Shown: positions 50,190 through 58,790 of the stretch, piece after piece
How the letters are laid out: each line of letters opens with the position of its first letter
Position numbering within the stretch: position 1 is the first letter of the stretch
NCBI GenBank assembly: GCA_964629325.1
Contig: CAZVSC010000007.1
Coordinates: 14,318 to 78,317, forward strand
Direction of reading: 5' to 3'
Length of the DNA stretch: 64,000 nucleotides
Origin: Eutrophocola sp964629325
GTDB lineage: Bacteria; Pseudomonadota; Gammaproteobacteria; Pseudomonadales; Pseudohongiellaceae
Made by a program: the position numbers and the translations under genes
Notes under the pieces: generated by a model
Told to the model about the DNA's origin: nothing
The model's input: only the letters and a program-made list of their open reading frames with translations
The model's database searches: none

Positions 50190-52310
50190 ATGAACCGCCT
50201 TGTAACCCGCTGCTTCGGCGTCAGCCTGCTGCCCCTTTGCCTGGCAACGCCCGTAGCCTCCGCCCAAACCAACGACACCGGCCTGCTCCGGGAAATCATC
50301 ATCCAGGGCAGGTATCTCAGTTCTGACCGGGTCAATGCGCTGCGATCGCCCACGCCCATCATCGATGTGCCCCAGAGCCTCTCCATCATCACCGCCGACC
50401 AGATCCGGTTGCAGGGCTTTACCAGCATCGGCGACATCATCAACTACACACCGGGCGTCAATACCTCGCAGGGTGAAGGTCACCGGGATTCGATCGTGTT
50501 TCGCGGCGTGCGTTCCACCGCCGACTTCTATATCGACGGCGCGCGCGATGATGTGCAGTACTACCGCCCCTTGTACAACCTCGAACAGGTGGAAATCCTG
50601 CGCGGGCCCAACGCCCTCCTCTTCGGCCGCGGCGGCACAGGCGGCATCCTCAACCGCGTCACCAAGAAAAGCGTGATCGGCGAGAATTTCAATACGTTCC
50701 AGGCGGCCAGCGACACCTTCGGTGAATTCAGCATCCAGGCCGACAGCAATCTGACACTTGGCGAAAACACCGCATTTCGCATCAACACCTTCTACGAGAG
50801 CCTGAACAACCAGCGTGACTTCTATGATGGTGAACGACTGGGTGTCAACCCGACACTGAAGTTCAGGCTGGCTGAAGCCACTACGCTCGACCTGTCCTAT
50901 GAATACGTCAATCACCAGCGCTTTATCGACCGCGGCATTCCCACAGGCACCGACGGACGCCCGGTTGAGGCATTCGAAGACATCGTGTTTGGCGATCCCG
51001 ATTTGAACAAGAACGATCTGGAAGCCCACCTGTTCAGAGCGGCAGTACAGCATGAGTTTTCCAACAGCCTGAAAGGCAACTTCAGCCTCTACCACGGCGA
51101 CTTCGACAAGTTCTACCAGAACTTTTACGCCTCGGGCTACAACCAGGCTGCATCACCGGATGTGGTCACCCTGGACGGCTACGTGGATACGACCCAGCGT
51201 GAAAACACCATTGTGTCAGGCAATTTCGTGTGGGAATTCAGCCTGGGCATGATCGACCATACCGTCATTACCGGCGCCGAAATCATCGACACCGCTTCTG
51301 ACCAGGACAGGTTCAATTCCCTCTGGAATGCGACATCGGACGACAACGAGTTGTTTGCGATCAATCGCCCGCTCAACCTGCGCGGCGGCCGGGGAATCAA
51401 TGCCAGTGGTATCTCTACAGTCAACGATTTCACGACCGATCTCAACGACTTCACGGAAGTGGACATCGACGTCCGCTCCTTCTACATACAGGACGAAATC
51501 GCGCTTTCGGAAAATCTGGATGTGGTGTTCGGTGCACGCCTCGACAGCTTTGACATCCAGGTACTGAACGTACCTGCCGGCGAAATCCGCAGCCGCAAGG
51601 ACGATGAAGTGACACCACGTTTCGGTGTGGTATACAAGCCGCTCGAAAACATTTCCCTGTATGCGAGCTACAGCGAATCCTTCCTGCCCCGCAGCGGCGA
51701 GCAGTACACCGACATCAACGGCAGCAACAACCAGCTTGCCCCCGACACTTTCACCAATCGCGAAGCCGGCCTGAAATGGGATTTCAGCCGCGGACTCAGC
51801 CTGACAGCCGCCATTTTCGAGATCGAGCAGAGCTCACCACAGGTGGCCGACAACAACCCGGAGACGCTGGACGTGATCGACTCGGAAATCAGCGGCTTCG
51901 AATTGCAGCTGCAGGGCCAGATTACCGACCGTTGGTACGTCACGACCGGCTACAGCTATCTGGATGGCGAACAGGTGGACCGCTCAGGCCCGACCGGCAG
52001 CAGACCACGGGAACTGCCCGAGAACATGTTCTCACTGTGGAACACCTACCGGGTAACGGATCAGCTGGGCTTGTCGCTTGGCCTGACCCACCAGGATGAG
52101 AGCTTTATAGACAACGGCAATAACGCGGTCATGCCCTCGTATACACGCGTCGACGTCGCGGCGTATTACGACATCTCGGAAAAACTGCGCGTTCAGCTCA
52201 ACATCGAAAACCTGACCGACCAGCTTTACTTTCCGAACGCGCACAGCACATACCAGGTCACCGTGGGTGCGCCCATCAACGCACGCCTGTCCGTGAGCGG
52301 CCGGTTCTGA
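50190..52310 (+). CDS. TonB-dependent siderophore receptor
   Basis: A 706-aa outer membrane receptor. Signal peptide (LLPLCLATPVASAQ), plug domain with SLSIITADQIRLQGFTSIGDIINYTPGV and VEILRGPNALLFGRGGTGGILNRVTKK, and a barrel ending in YQVTVGAPINARLSVSGRF with the terminal aromatic residue. The GRGGTGG and TPGV phrases are of the FpvA/FhuE/FecA-like siderophore group. The Fur box just upstream supports a role in ferric uptake. The ATG at 50190 gives a normal signal peptide. Confidence 0.92.
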   Translation: MNRLVTRCFGVSLLPLCLATPVASAQTNDTGLLREIIIQGRYLSSDRVNALRSPTPIIDVPQSLSIITADQIRLQGFTSIGDIINYTPGVNTSQGEGHRDSIVFRGVRSTADFYIDGARDDVQYYRPLYNLEQVEILRGPNALLFGRGGTGGILNRVTKKSVIGENFNTFQAASDTFGEFSIQADSNLTLGENTAFRINTFYESLNNQRDFYDGERLGVNPTLKFRLAEATTLDLSYEYVNHQRFIDRGIPTGTDGRPVEAFEDIVFGDPDLNKNDLEAHLFRAAVQHEFSNSLKGNFSLYHGDFDKFYQNFYASGYNQAASPDVVTLDGYVDTTQRENTIVSGNFVWEFSLGMIDHTVITGAEIIDTASDQDRFNSLWNATSDDNELFAINRPLNLRGGRGINASGISTVNDFTTDLNDFTEVDIDVRSFYIQDEIALSENLDVVFGARLDSFDIQVLNVPAGEIRSRKDDEVTPRFGVVYKPLENISLYASYSESFLPRSGEQYTDINGSNNQLAPDTFTNREAGLKWDFSRGLSLTAAIFEIEQSSPQVADNNPETLDVIDSEISGFELQLQGQITDRWYVTTGYSYLDGEQVDRSGPTGSRPRELPENMFSLWNTYRVTDQLGLSLGLTHQDESFIDNGNNAVMPSYTRVDVAAYYDISEKLRVQLNIENLTDQLYFPNAHSTYQVTVGAPINARLSVSGRF

Positions 52311-52332
52311 TGACCAGCCCTTTAAGCTGGCA

Positions 52333-52363
52333 TAAAAAAGCCGGGATCATCCCGGCTTTTTTA
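52333..52363. terminator. bidirectional terminator between the receptor and grxD
   Basis: AAAAAAGCCGGGA-TCA-TCCCGGCTTTTTT forms a perfect GC stem with A and T runs at both ends and separates the convergent receptor and grxD genes. Confidence 0.9.
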
Positions 52364-52398
52364 TGCTTTCCTTTCAGGCTTGCATCAGGCTTGCAGAT

Positions 52399-52764
52399 TT
52401 ATGCCTGGTCTTCGGCTTCCTCGCGTTTCGCCGCGGAGGCATCCAGCAGGGTTTTCAGTTCACCGCTCTGGTACATGTCGGTCATGATGTCACACCCGCC
52501 AACCAACTCGCCATCCACAAAAAGTTGCGGGAAGGTCGGCCAGTCGGACACCTTCGGCAGGTTGGCGCGGATCTCCGGGTTGGACAGGATGTCCACGTAA
52601 GCGAACTTCTGGCCGCAGGCCATCAGGATCTGCACGGACTGGGCGGAGAAACCGCACTGGGGCGCGTTGGGGTTGCCCTTCATGTACAGGATGATGGGGT
52701 TATTGCCGATCTGGTCGCGGATCACGTTCTGAATGTCGTTACTGGGGGAGTTTTCTTCGCTCAT
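52399..52764 (-). CDS. grxD: monothiol glutaredoxin Grx4
   Basis: A 121-aa monothiol glutaredoxin that carries a [2Fe-2S] cluster with glutathione and BolA partners. The CGFS active site (C37-S40) and the WPTFPQLFVDGELVGGCDI segment are present. Part of the same conserved block as bfd-bfr in Pseudomonas. Confidence 0.96.
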   Translation of the reverse strand: MSEENSPSNDIQNVIRDQIGNNPIILYMKGNPNAPQCGFSAQSVQILMACGQKFAYVDILSNPEIRANLPKVSDWPTFPQLFVDGELVGGCDIMTDMYQSGELKTLLDASAAKREEAEDQA

Positions 52765-52889
52765 GGAAATTCCGGGGCTTCAGGTTGGTTAGTGGAAAAA
52801 GATGGGGGCATTTTACGCGAAAACAACGGCCAGCGCAGTCATGCAGGGCAATTAAATACCATCAAGCCCTTAATAAGTATGGGGTTTTA

Positions 52890-53396
52890 TCAGGGCAACC
52901 GGCTTGCCCGAAAATAGGGCCTGACCAGTTCGATGCAGTCCTGCAGGCCGGGCAGGATGGCAGTGATCGCCGATATGCCATTCAGTGCGTCGCTATCGCC
53001 CAACTGGATCTGGTTCATGTAGATAGCCACGGCCGACGCCAGCCGTTCCTCGCTGAGTATGCCCTGCTGGTACTGGAAGCAGGCCATGTCGGCATGACGG
53101 GAAACCGTGATGGCATAACTGCGGAACATGCTCACTTCGACCGGGTCGGTCAGCTCGCCGCGTATGCCGCGATCGGTCAGGTCGGCAAGATAGGGATCGC
53201 TGTCCCAGACGTTGTTGATGTCGAGGATCTGTGACACGAGATCCTGGTAGGCGGCGGTTTCCAGGGCACGGGTGTTGAGCGCGCTCTGCGCGGTGCTTTG
53301 CTGAATCTCCAGGCCAACAAAGATCAGGCCCGCCACCACGGCGATGGCGGAAATGATTTCCGCGACGAGGGCGTATTCCTGGAGTTTTTCTTTCAA
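52890..53396 (-). CDS. membrane-anchored hypothetical protein
   Basis: A 168-aa protein with one N-terminal helix (YALVAEIISAIAVVAGLIFVGLEIQQS) and a helical rest with conserved-looking SALNTRALETAAYQDLVSQI. Similar short proteins (one helix, then a QNT/QST segment) are frequent in marine bacteria and lack an assigned role. It may be co-transcribed with the amidohydrolase upstream, which ends 13 bases before its start. Confidence 0.7.
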   Translation of the reverse strand: MKEKLQEYALVAEIISAIAVVAGLIFVGLEIQQSTAQSALNTRALETAAYQDLVSQILDINNVWDSDPYLADLTDRGIRGELTDPVEVSMFRSYAITVSRHADMACFQYQQGILSEERLASAVAIYMNQIQLGDSDALNGISAITAILPGLQDCIELVRPYFRASRLP

Positions 53397-53408
53397 AACA
53401 CCAACCTC

Positions 53409-55103
53409 TTACAGTGCGCCAGGATCGCCATGCACCACCCTGCCACCGACCAGCGTCAGCAGGGATTTCACTAGCTTGATGTCCTCGTTCGGCACCGCCA
53501 TCTCATCGAAATAATCCCGGTCCAGCACCACCAGGTCGGCGCGGGCGCCGGGCTCGATCGAACCAAGGTCGTCTTCACGCAGGAACCAGCGGTTGGCGGC
53601 GGTGTACAGACGCAGCGCCTCGTCACGCGGCAACGTCTGGTCACCATTGATCAGCTCACCGCGCGCATTCATGCCGGTGACCACGTAGTAAAGCCCGATC
53701 CACGGATTCATCGGCGAAATCTGCATGCCGTCGGAGCTCATGCCCATGGGGATGCCGTTTTCCGCCAGCATGCGGAACGGCGGGCCGTTGGCTTCGGCCG
53801 TGCCGGAAATGTAGCGCCAGCCACCCAGCACGCTGACGCCGCCGCCCATGTTCTTCAGTTTGGTCGCATACTCGTCCGTGATGAAAGGCACATGCGCCAC
53901 CACCCAGCCCAGCTTGGAGATACCGTCGCCGCCGAGTTCGTCATGCACCTGCTGCCAGCCGTCGATGATGACCTGGTAGTCGTTGCCGAACAGGCTGTGG
54001 TTCTCGTTGCGCCAGCCGGCCTCGGCGACACGGCGCGTACCGTTGAGCCACGGCTCGGAGGCGCCGAAGATGACCGGACTGGAACCGGCGGTGAATTCGC
54101 CGATGCCGGTGGTGCGCAGCATGGCATCACCGAACTCGGGGAACACGTTGTCGAGGCGCGCCTGCAGCTGCGGCGTGGCCGGGTCGTCTTCCATGTGCAG
54201 GAAGTTGATGCGGATGCGCGTGAGCATGCGCCCTTCATTGTGCAGTTGCTCGATGGCGTCGTAGGAAGAATACGGGTCCATGTTGGCGGCGCCGTCGGCA
54301 TCGGTGCCGGTCAGCGGGAAGCCGCCCTGGTCGAGATGGGTGGTCAGGCCCAGGCTGGCGGCATAACGCATCGCATCGATGGTGCCGCGCTTCTGGTCTT
54401 CCAGGGTCTGGATGCCGCGCAGTGCGAACAATGCCTTGGTGGCCGGGTTGCTGCCTTGCCCCGTCGCCACTTCACCGTTGTCACCTATCTCTATGCCCCG
54501 CTCCTCGAGCCAGGCCTTGCCGAGTGAGTTGGTCGCGCCGGGACCGGCGAAACTTTCCTGGATGTAGACGGGATGGTTGGGCGTCACGGCGTCGAGCTCC
54601 GCCAGCGTCGGAAAGCGCGGCTCGCCCGGCGCGGGCGTAAACTGGTTGCGGTGGAAGCCGCCGATGGCAGTGATCCATTCCCCGGCCGGCACATCGGCGG
54701 TGCGCGCACCGATGGTCGCCACGACTTCCTCGATGGAGGTGGCATTCTCGAGGCGCGTATCGTGACCGGGACGCAGGCCCAGCAGGATGATGTGGTTGTG
54801 GTTGTCGATGAGGCCGGGCACGACGGTGCGGCCATTGAGATCGATCACCTCACCGCAGCCGGACGCTTGGAGACCGTTGCCGGTTTCGACAAAGCGGCCG
54901 TTGGCGATACGGGCGGAGTCGACAATGGTGCCGGCCTCGTCCATGGTGTGAATCACGCCGTTGGTGACCAGTACTTCGTCCACCGGCAGGCAGACGGGAT
55001 CGTGAAGCGCCGTCATGGTTGGCGCCTGCTCCTGCGTACATGCAGCCAGCAATGCTGTTGCCAGCAGCGCTCCGATGCAGGCATTTTTACCGATAGCTCC
55101 CAT
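53409..55103 (-). CDS. amidohydrolase family lipoprotein (YtcJ-like)
   Basis: A 564-aa metal hydrolase. A lipobox LLAAC (C22) predicts lipid anchoring. The metal-binding motif GLIDNHNHIILLG, then LTTHLDQGG and the late GMSSDGMQISPMNPW, and C-terminal GSIEPGARADLVVLDRDYF are typical of the Amidohydro_3 group. These enzymes act on varied N-acyl or imidazole-type compounds; no substrate can be named. Confidence 0.85.
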   Translation of the reverse strand: MGAIGKNACIGALLATALLAACTQEQAPTMTALHDPVCLPVDEVLVTNGVIHTMDEAGTIVDSARIANGRFVETGNGLQASGCGEVIDLNGRTVVPGLIDNHNHIILLGLRPGHDTRLENATSIEEVVATIGARTADVPAGEWITAIGGFHRNQFTPAPGEPRFPTLAELDAVTPNHPVYIQESFAGPGATNSLGKAWLEERGIEIGDNGEVATGQGSNPATKALFALRGIQTLEDQKRGTIDAMRYAASLGLTTHLDQGGFPLTGTDADGAANMDPYSSYDAIEQLHNEGRMLTRIRINFLHMEDDPATPQLQARLDNVFPEFGDAMLRTTGIGEFTAGSSPVIFGASEPWLNGTRRVAEAGWRNENHSLFGNDYQVIIDGWQQVHDELGGDGISKLGWVVAHVPFITDEYATKLKNMGGGVSVLGGWRYISGTAEANGPPFRMLAENGIPMGMSSDGMQISPMNPWIGLYYVVTGMNARGELINGDQTLPRDEALRLYTAANRWFLREDDLGSIEPGARADLVVLDRDYFDEMAVPNEDIKLVKSLLTLVGGRVVHGDPGAL

Positions 55104-55233
55104 CGATATCCTCCTCCCTTATTAACCTGTTGGCTAAAACCGAAGCCTGATATTAGCGAGCCGTGTCAGAACACGCCACACTCATGTTATAAACGGCTGC
55201 ATAATTCAAGAACACCCGGGCTGGAGACAAACC

Positions 55234-56481
55234 ATGAAAGACATTCCACTGGTGGATCGGCGCGATATTCTGAAAGCAGGACTGGGGCTGACCGCCGCCT
55301 CCGTATTTGGCACCGCCGCGGCCCAGGACGGCATCGCTGCACCGGTTGATCCCACCAAGATACTTGGTGCCACGAACTCACCCCTGGGTTCGCGCTCACC
55401 CTTCGAAACGCCGCAGCGCATAATTCCCGGTACGCCTGCACCGGCCAGTGCATCGTTTACGCCGCTGGAAATCCTGCACGGCATCATTACACCGGCCGAC
55501 CTGCACTTCGAGCGCCACCATGGCGGCATTCCCCTGATCGATCCCGATCGCTACGAACTGCTCATTCACGGCCTGGTGGACCGCCCCATGAAATTCACCC
55601 TGGCTGACCTGAAACGTTTCCCCGCCGAATCGAAATTGTATTTCCTGGAATGCTCGGGCAACGGCAATTCCGCGGCCCGGCGTCCCGAGGACCTGGCCGA
55701 GGACATCACGCCGGGACGTCTCGACGGCCTGTTCAGCGTCAGCGAATGGACCGGCGTGAAACTGTCCACCCTGCTGAAGGAAGCCGGTGCCTCACGTGCG
55801 GCCACCTGGATGCTGGCCGAGGGCCAGGATGCGGCGGTGATGACGCGCAGCATTCCCATGGCCAAGGCCTGGGACGATGCGCTGATCGTGTACGGGCAGA
55901 ACGGCGAGGCGCTGCGTCCCGAACAGGGCTATCCCGCGCGCCTGTTCCTGCCGGGCTGGGAAGGCAACGCCAACATCAAGTGGCTGCGCCGACTGGAAAT
56001 CGGCGACGGCCCCTTCATGACGCGCGAGGAAACCGCCAAATACACCGACCCGATGGCGGATGGCCGCGTGAAGATGTTCACCTTCGAGATGGCGCCGAAG
56101 TCGCTGATCACTTCCCCGGCCTATCCGGAAGTCATGTCATCGAGGGGCTGGCAGGAAGTTCGCGGCCTGGCCTGGAGCGGCGGCGGCAGTATCGCCCGGG
56201 TTGACGTCAGCATCGACGGCGGCCGGCGCTGGCAGCCTGCACGATTGCAGACGCCGGTGCTGGAAAAATGCGCGGTGCGTTTCAGCTACGGTTTCGACTG
56301 GCAGGGCGAGGAGCGCATCATCATGAGCCGCGCCACCGACACCGCCGGCAACACGCAGGTGCATTACGCGGAAAATGAATCCCTGCGCGGCCCCGCCACC
56401 TTCTATCACAACAGCGCGATCCGTCCCTGGAAGATCGCCCGTGACGGGCGCGTCACCTTTGCGATGAAGGAGATGGTGTGA
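55234..56481 (+). CDS. soxC: SoxC-like sulfite dehydrogenase molybdoprotein
   Basis: A 415-aa molybdenum enzyme. It opens with a twin-arginine signal (RRDILKAGLGLTAASV), has the oxidoreductase molybdopterin domain with the Mo-binding cysteine C140 in FLECSGNGNSA, and a C-terminal Mo-co dimerisation domain (ISRVDVSIDGG-type strand, IRPWKIARDGRVTFAMKE). The length and phrases fit SoxC, the catalytic part of sulfur dehydrogenase SoxCD. No soxXYZAB gene is adjacent. A one-base TGATG overlap couples it to the cytochrome gene. Confidence 0.9.
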   Translation: MKDIPLVDRRDILKAGLGLTAASVFGTAAAQDGIAAPVDPTKILGATNSPLGSRSPFETPQRIIPGTPAPASASFTPLEILHGIITPADLHFERHHGGIPLIDPDRYELLIHGLVDRPMKFTLADLKRFPAESKLYFLECSGNGNSAARRPEDLAEDITPGRLDGLFSVSEWTGVKLSTLLKEAGASRAATWMLAEGQDAAVMTRSIPMAKAWDDALIVYGQNGEALRPEQGYPARLFLPGWEGNANIKWLRRLEIGDGPFMTREETAKYTDPMADGRVKMFTFEMAPKSLITSPAYPEVMSSRGWQEVRGLAWSGGGSIARVDVSIDGGRRWQPARLQTPVLEKCAVRFSYGFDWQGEERIIMSRATDTAGNTQVHYAENESLRGPATFYHNSAIRPWKIARDGRVTFAMKEMV

Positions 56482-57017
56482 TGTCCTGGCGAATACTCCT
56501 GTTTACAGCATTTTTCCTGGCCGGTTGCCAGGGTGTGGCTGACAACACAAGCGGATACGGACTTGGTCGTGAAGCGACGGCGCAGGAAATTGCGGCGTGG
56601 GATATCGACGTCACCCCGGACGGTCACGGCCTGCCGGCAGGCAGCGGCTCGGTGTCACAGGGCGCGGCGGTATACACGCAGAAATGTTTCGCCTGCCATG
56701 GCCAGGAGGGTGTGGGTGGCGTCAACGATCGCCTGGTGCTGGCGTACGTGCCTGGCGTCGTCTACGCGGAAGGCACGACACCGAAGACCATCGGCAACTA
56801 CTGGCCCTATGCCACGACGCTGTATGACTATATCTACCGCGCCATGCCCCACACCGAGCCGGGCTCGCTTACCGCTGCCGAGGTCTATTCCCTGACCGCC
56901 TACCTGCTCAACCGCAACGGCATCATCGACGACAATGCTGTCATGAATGCCGATACGCTGCCGCAGGTCACCATGCCGGCGCGCGAGCTGTTCTATTTCA
57001 GTGATGAAGTGAACTGA
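56481..57017 (+). CDS. SoxD-like cytochrome c lipoprotein
   Basis: A 178-aa cytochrome. Lipobox FLAGC (C16) precedes a single class I haem motif CFACH (C69, C72, H73). GGVNDRLVLAYVPGVVYAEGTTPKTIGNYWPYATTLYDYIYRAMPH contains the distal methionine and the WPYATTLYDYIxRAMP signature shared by SoxD and similar sulfite dehydrogenase electron acceptors. It is half the length of diheme SoxD. It would accept electrons from the SoxC-like subunit. Confidence 0.88.
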   Translation: MSWRILLFTAFFLAGCQGVADNTSGYGLGREATAQEIAAWDIDVTPDGHGLPAGSGSVSQGAAVYTQKCFACHGQEGVGGVNDRLVLAYVPGVVYAEGTTPKTIGNYWPYATTLYDYIYRAMPHTEPGSLTAAEVYSLTAYLLNRNGIIDDNAVMNADTLPQVTMPARELFYFSDEVN

Positions 57018-58565
57018 TCAGGCGCGGGGTTTGCCCCAGCCGCCGCCACCCGGTGTCTCGATGGTGAGACAGTCGCCTGCATGCACAGCGATGGCGGTTT
57101 TGCCCGGCAGGGGCTTGCCGTTGAGATAATTGTGTCCGGGTTGACCGGACTCCCCGCCGTTCAATCCCCACGGCCCGTGACGACGGCGTTCGGTCAGCAG
57201 ACTGACTTGCGCAGTTTTCAGGAATTCGTATTCGCGCACCAGGCCGTCACCGCCCCGGTGTAGTCCCGTGCCGCCGCTGCCGTCGCGCAGGCCGTAGCGG
57301 CGTATGCGGATGGGATAATGCATCTCCAGGCTTTCCACCGGCGTGTTCAGCGTGTTCGTCATATGGGAATGGCGCGCACTCAAGCCCTCGTTGTGCGGCC
57401 CGCCGCCATGCCCCCCGGCGAGGGTTTCATAATAATCCCAGTGGTTGTCCGCCTGTCTTGCGCCCATGGCGATGTTGTTCATGCTGCCCTGGCTGGCCGC
57501 GGGAATGCGGTCGGGCAAGGCCTGCTCCAGTGCGCCAAGCACGACGTCGACGATGCGGGTGGAGGTTTCCACGTTGCCCGCCGCCACCGCGGCCGGCGGG
57601 TTGGCGTTGACCAGCGTGCCCTCGGGTGCGCTGATGCGGATGGGCCGGAACAATCCTGCGCAGGCGGGCGCGTAATCAGGCATCAGGCAGCGGAAGGCGT
57701 AGTACACGGCAGCGGCCACCACCGGCAACGGACAGTTGATGTTGCCGCTGACCTGGAAGTCCGTGCCCGCGAAGTCGACGCTGATTTCGTTTTCGCCCAC
57801 ATCGAGTTTCACGCGAATAGCGATGTTGGTGCTGCCCATGCCGTCGTCGTCCATGACGTCGGAGAAGACATAGGAGCCTTGCGGGATCTCCGCCAGGCAG
57901 GACAGGGCCACGCGTTCACCGTATGCATTAAGCTCATTGAGGCCGTCCTGGAATTTTGCCGTGCCCAGCTGGGCCACCAGGGCCTGCATGCGCCGCACGC
58001 CGTTCTTCACGGAACTGACCTGGGCGGCCATGTCGCCGCTGAGGTGGAAGTTTTCGGTCTGCCCGTGGATGGGTTTCAGCGTTTGCCACAGGTCGGTGTT
58101 GAGCTTGCCGCCGCGCAGCAGGTACTGCGGGGAGATGATGATGCCCTCCTCCTCCAGCCGGTGCGTGATGGGCATGGAGCCCGGGGAATCCGAGCCGATG
58201 TTGGCGTGGTGGGCGCGGTTGACGGCAAAGGCCTGCAGTTCGCCATCGACGAAAACCGGGGCGACCACGGTCACGTCGGGCAAATGGGTGCCGCCGAGGA
58301 AGGGGTCGTTGAGCACCACGGCATCGCCATCGGCCCAGCCGAAGCGCGCAACGATGTCCGCCATGGCGTAGGCCATGCTGCCGAGGTGCACGGGTATGTG
58401 GGCGGCCTGGGCGCAGAGCTGGCCCTGGCGATCGAACAGCGCGCAGGAAAAATCCAGGCGGTCCTTGATGTTGGGCGAAAAGGCGGTGCGCCGGAGCACC
58501 ACGCCCATCTCGTCGCAGACGGCCTCCATGCGATTGACAAACAAGCTGAGCTCGATGGGGTTCAT
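57018..58565 (-). CDS. hyuB: hydantoinase B/oxoprolinase family subunit
   Basis: A 515-aa HyuB-type protein. Start MNPIELSLFVNRMEAVCDEMG (58565) is typical; a longer frame runs upstream through heptamer repeats. Family motifs are HIPVHLGSM, NDPFLGGTHLPDVTV, NRAHHANIGSDSPGSMP, and YETLAGGHGGGP. The end GGGGWGKP is the usual one. N-methylhydantoinases and 5-oxoprolinases need an A subunit; none is in the window. It ends right at the soxD-like gene's stop, convergent. Confidence 0.9.
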   Translation of the reverse strand: MNPIELSLFVNRMEAVCDEMGVVLRRTAFSPNIKDRLDFSCALFDRQGQLCAQAAHIPVHLGSMAYAMADIVARFGWADGDAVVLNDPFLGGTHLPDVTVVAPVFVDGELQAFAVNRAHHANIGSDSPGSMPITHRLEEEGIIISPQYLLRGGKLNTDLWQTLKPIHGQTENFHLSGDMAAQVSSVKNGVRRMQALVAQLGTAKFQDGLNELNAYGERVALSCLAEIPQGSYVFSDVMDDDGMGSTNIAIRVKLDVGENEISVDFAGTDFQVSGNINCPLPVVAAAVYYAFRCLMPDYAPACAGLFRPIRISAPEGTLVNANPPAAVAAGNVETSTRIVDVVLGALEQALPDRIPAASQGSMNNIAMGARQADNHWDYYETLAGGHGGGPHNEGLSARHSHMTNTLNTPVESLEMHYPIRIRRYGLRDGSGGTGLHRGGDGLVREYEFLKTAQVSLLTERRRHGPWGLNGGESGQPGHNYLNGKPLPGKTAIAVHAGDCLTIETPGGGGWGKPRA

Positions 58566-58607
58566 GTCTTGATTCCGTAGCAACAACTTCGAAACGAATT
58601 GATAAAT

Positions 58608-58697
58608 AAGGTACAAGATACAAGGTACAAGAAAAAGCTGAAAAACCACCTAATTTCAGGGCAAACCCTCTTGTACCTTGTACCTTGTATCTTGTAT
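58608..58697. repeat. 7-bp repeat arrays in inverted orientation
   Basis: Left: AAGGTAC, AAGATAC, AAGGTAC (58608-58628). Right: CTTGTAC, CTTGTAC, CTTGTAT, CTTGTAT (58670-58697). The two arms can pair with two mismatches around a 41-base centre. They lie in the divergent space between hyuB and argD. Confidence 0.85.
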
Positions 58698-58790
58698 CTC
58701 CTTTCATTAGAATTCCGGCCTTCCCTGGCAGCAACCGCTGCCATTTTTATTTTATAGGCTCCAGAAAAGCCCAATAAAAGGAGGCCGAAA

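Noticed and set aside
57318..58580. 420-aa plus-strand frame over hyuB
   Set aside because: Antisense shadow rich in H, G and V; the minus strand carries full HyuB motifs.
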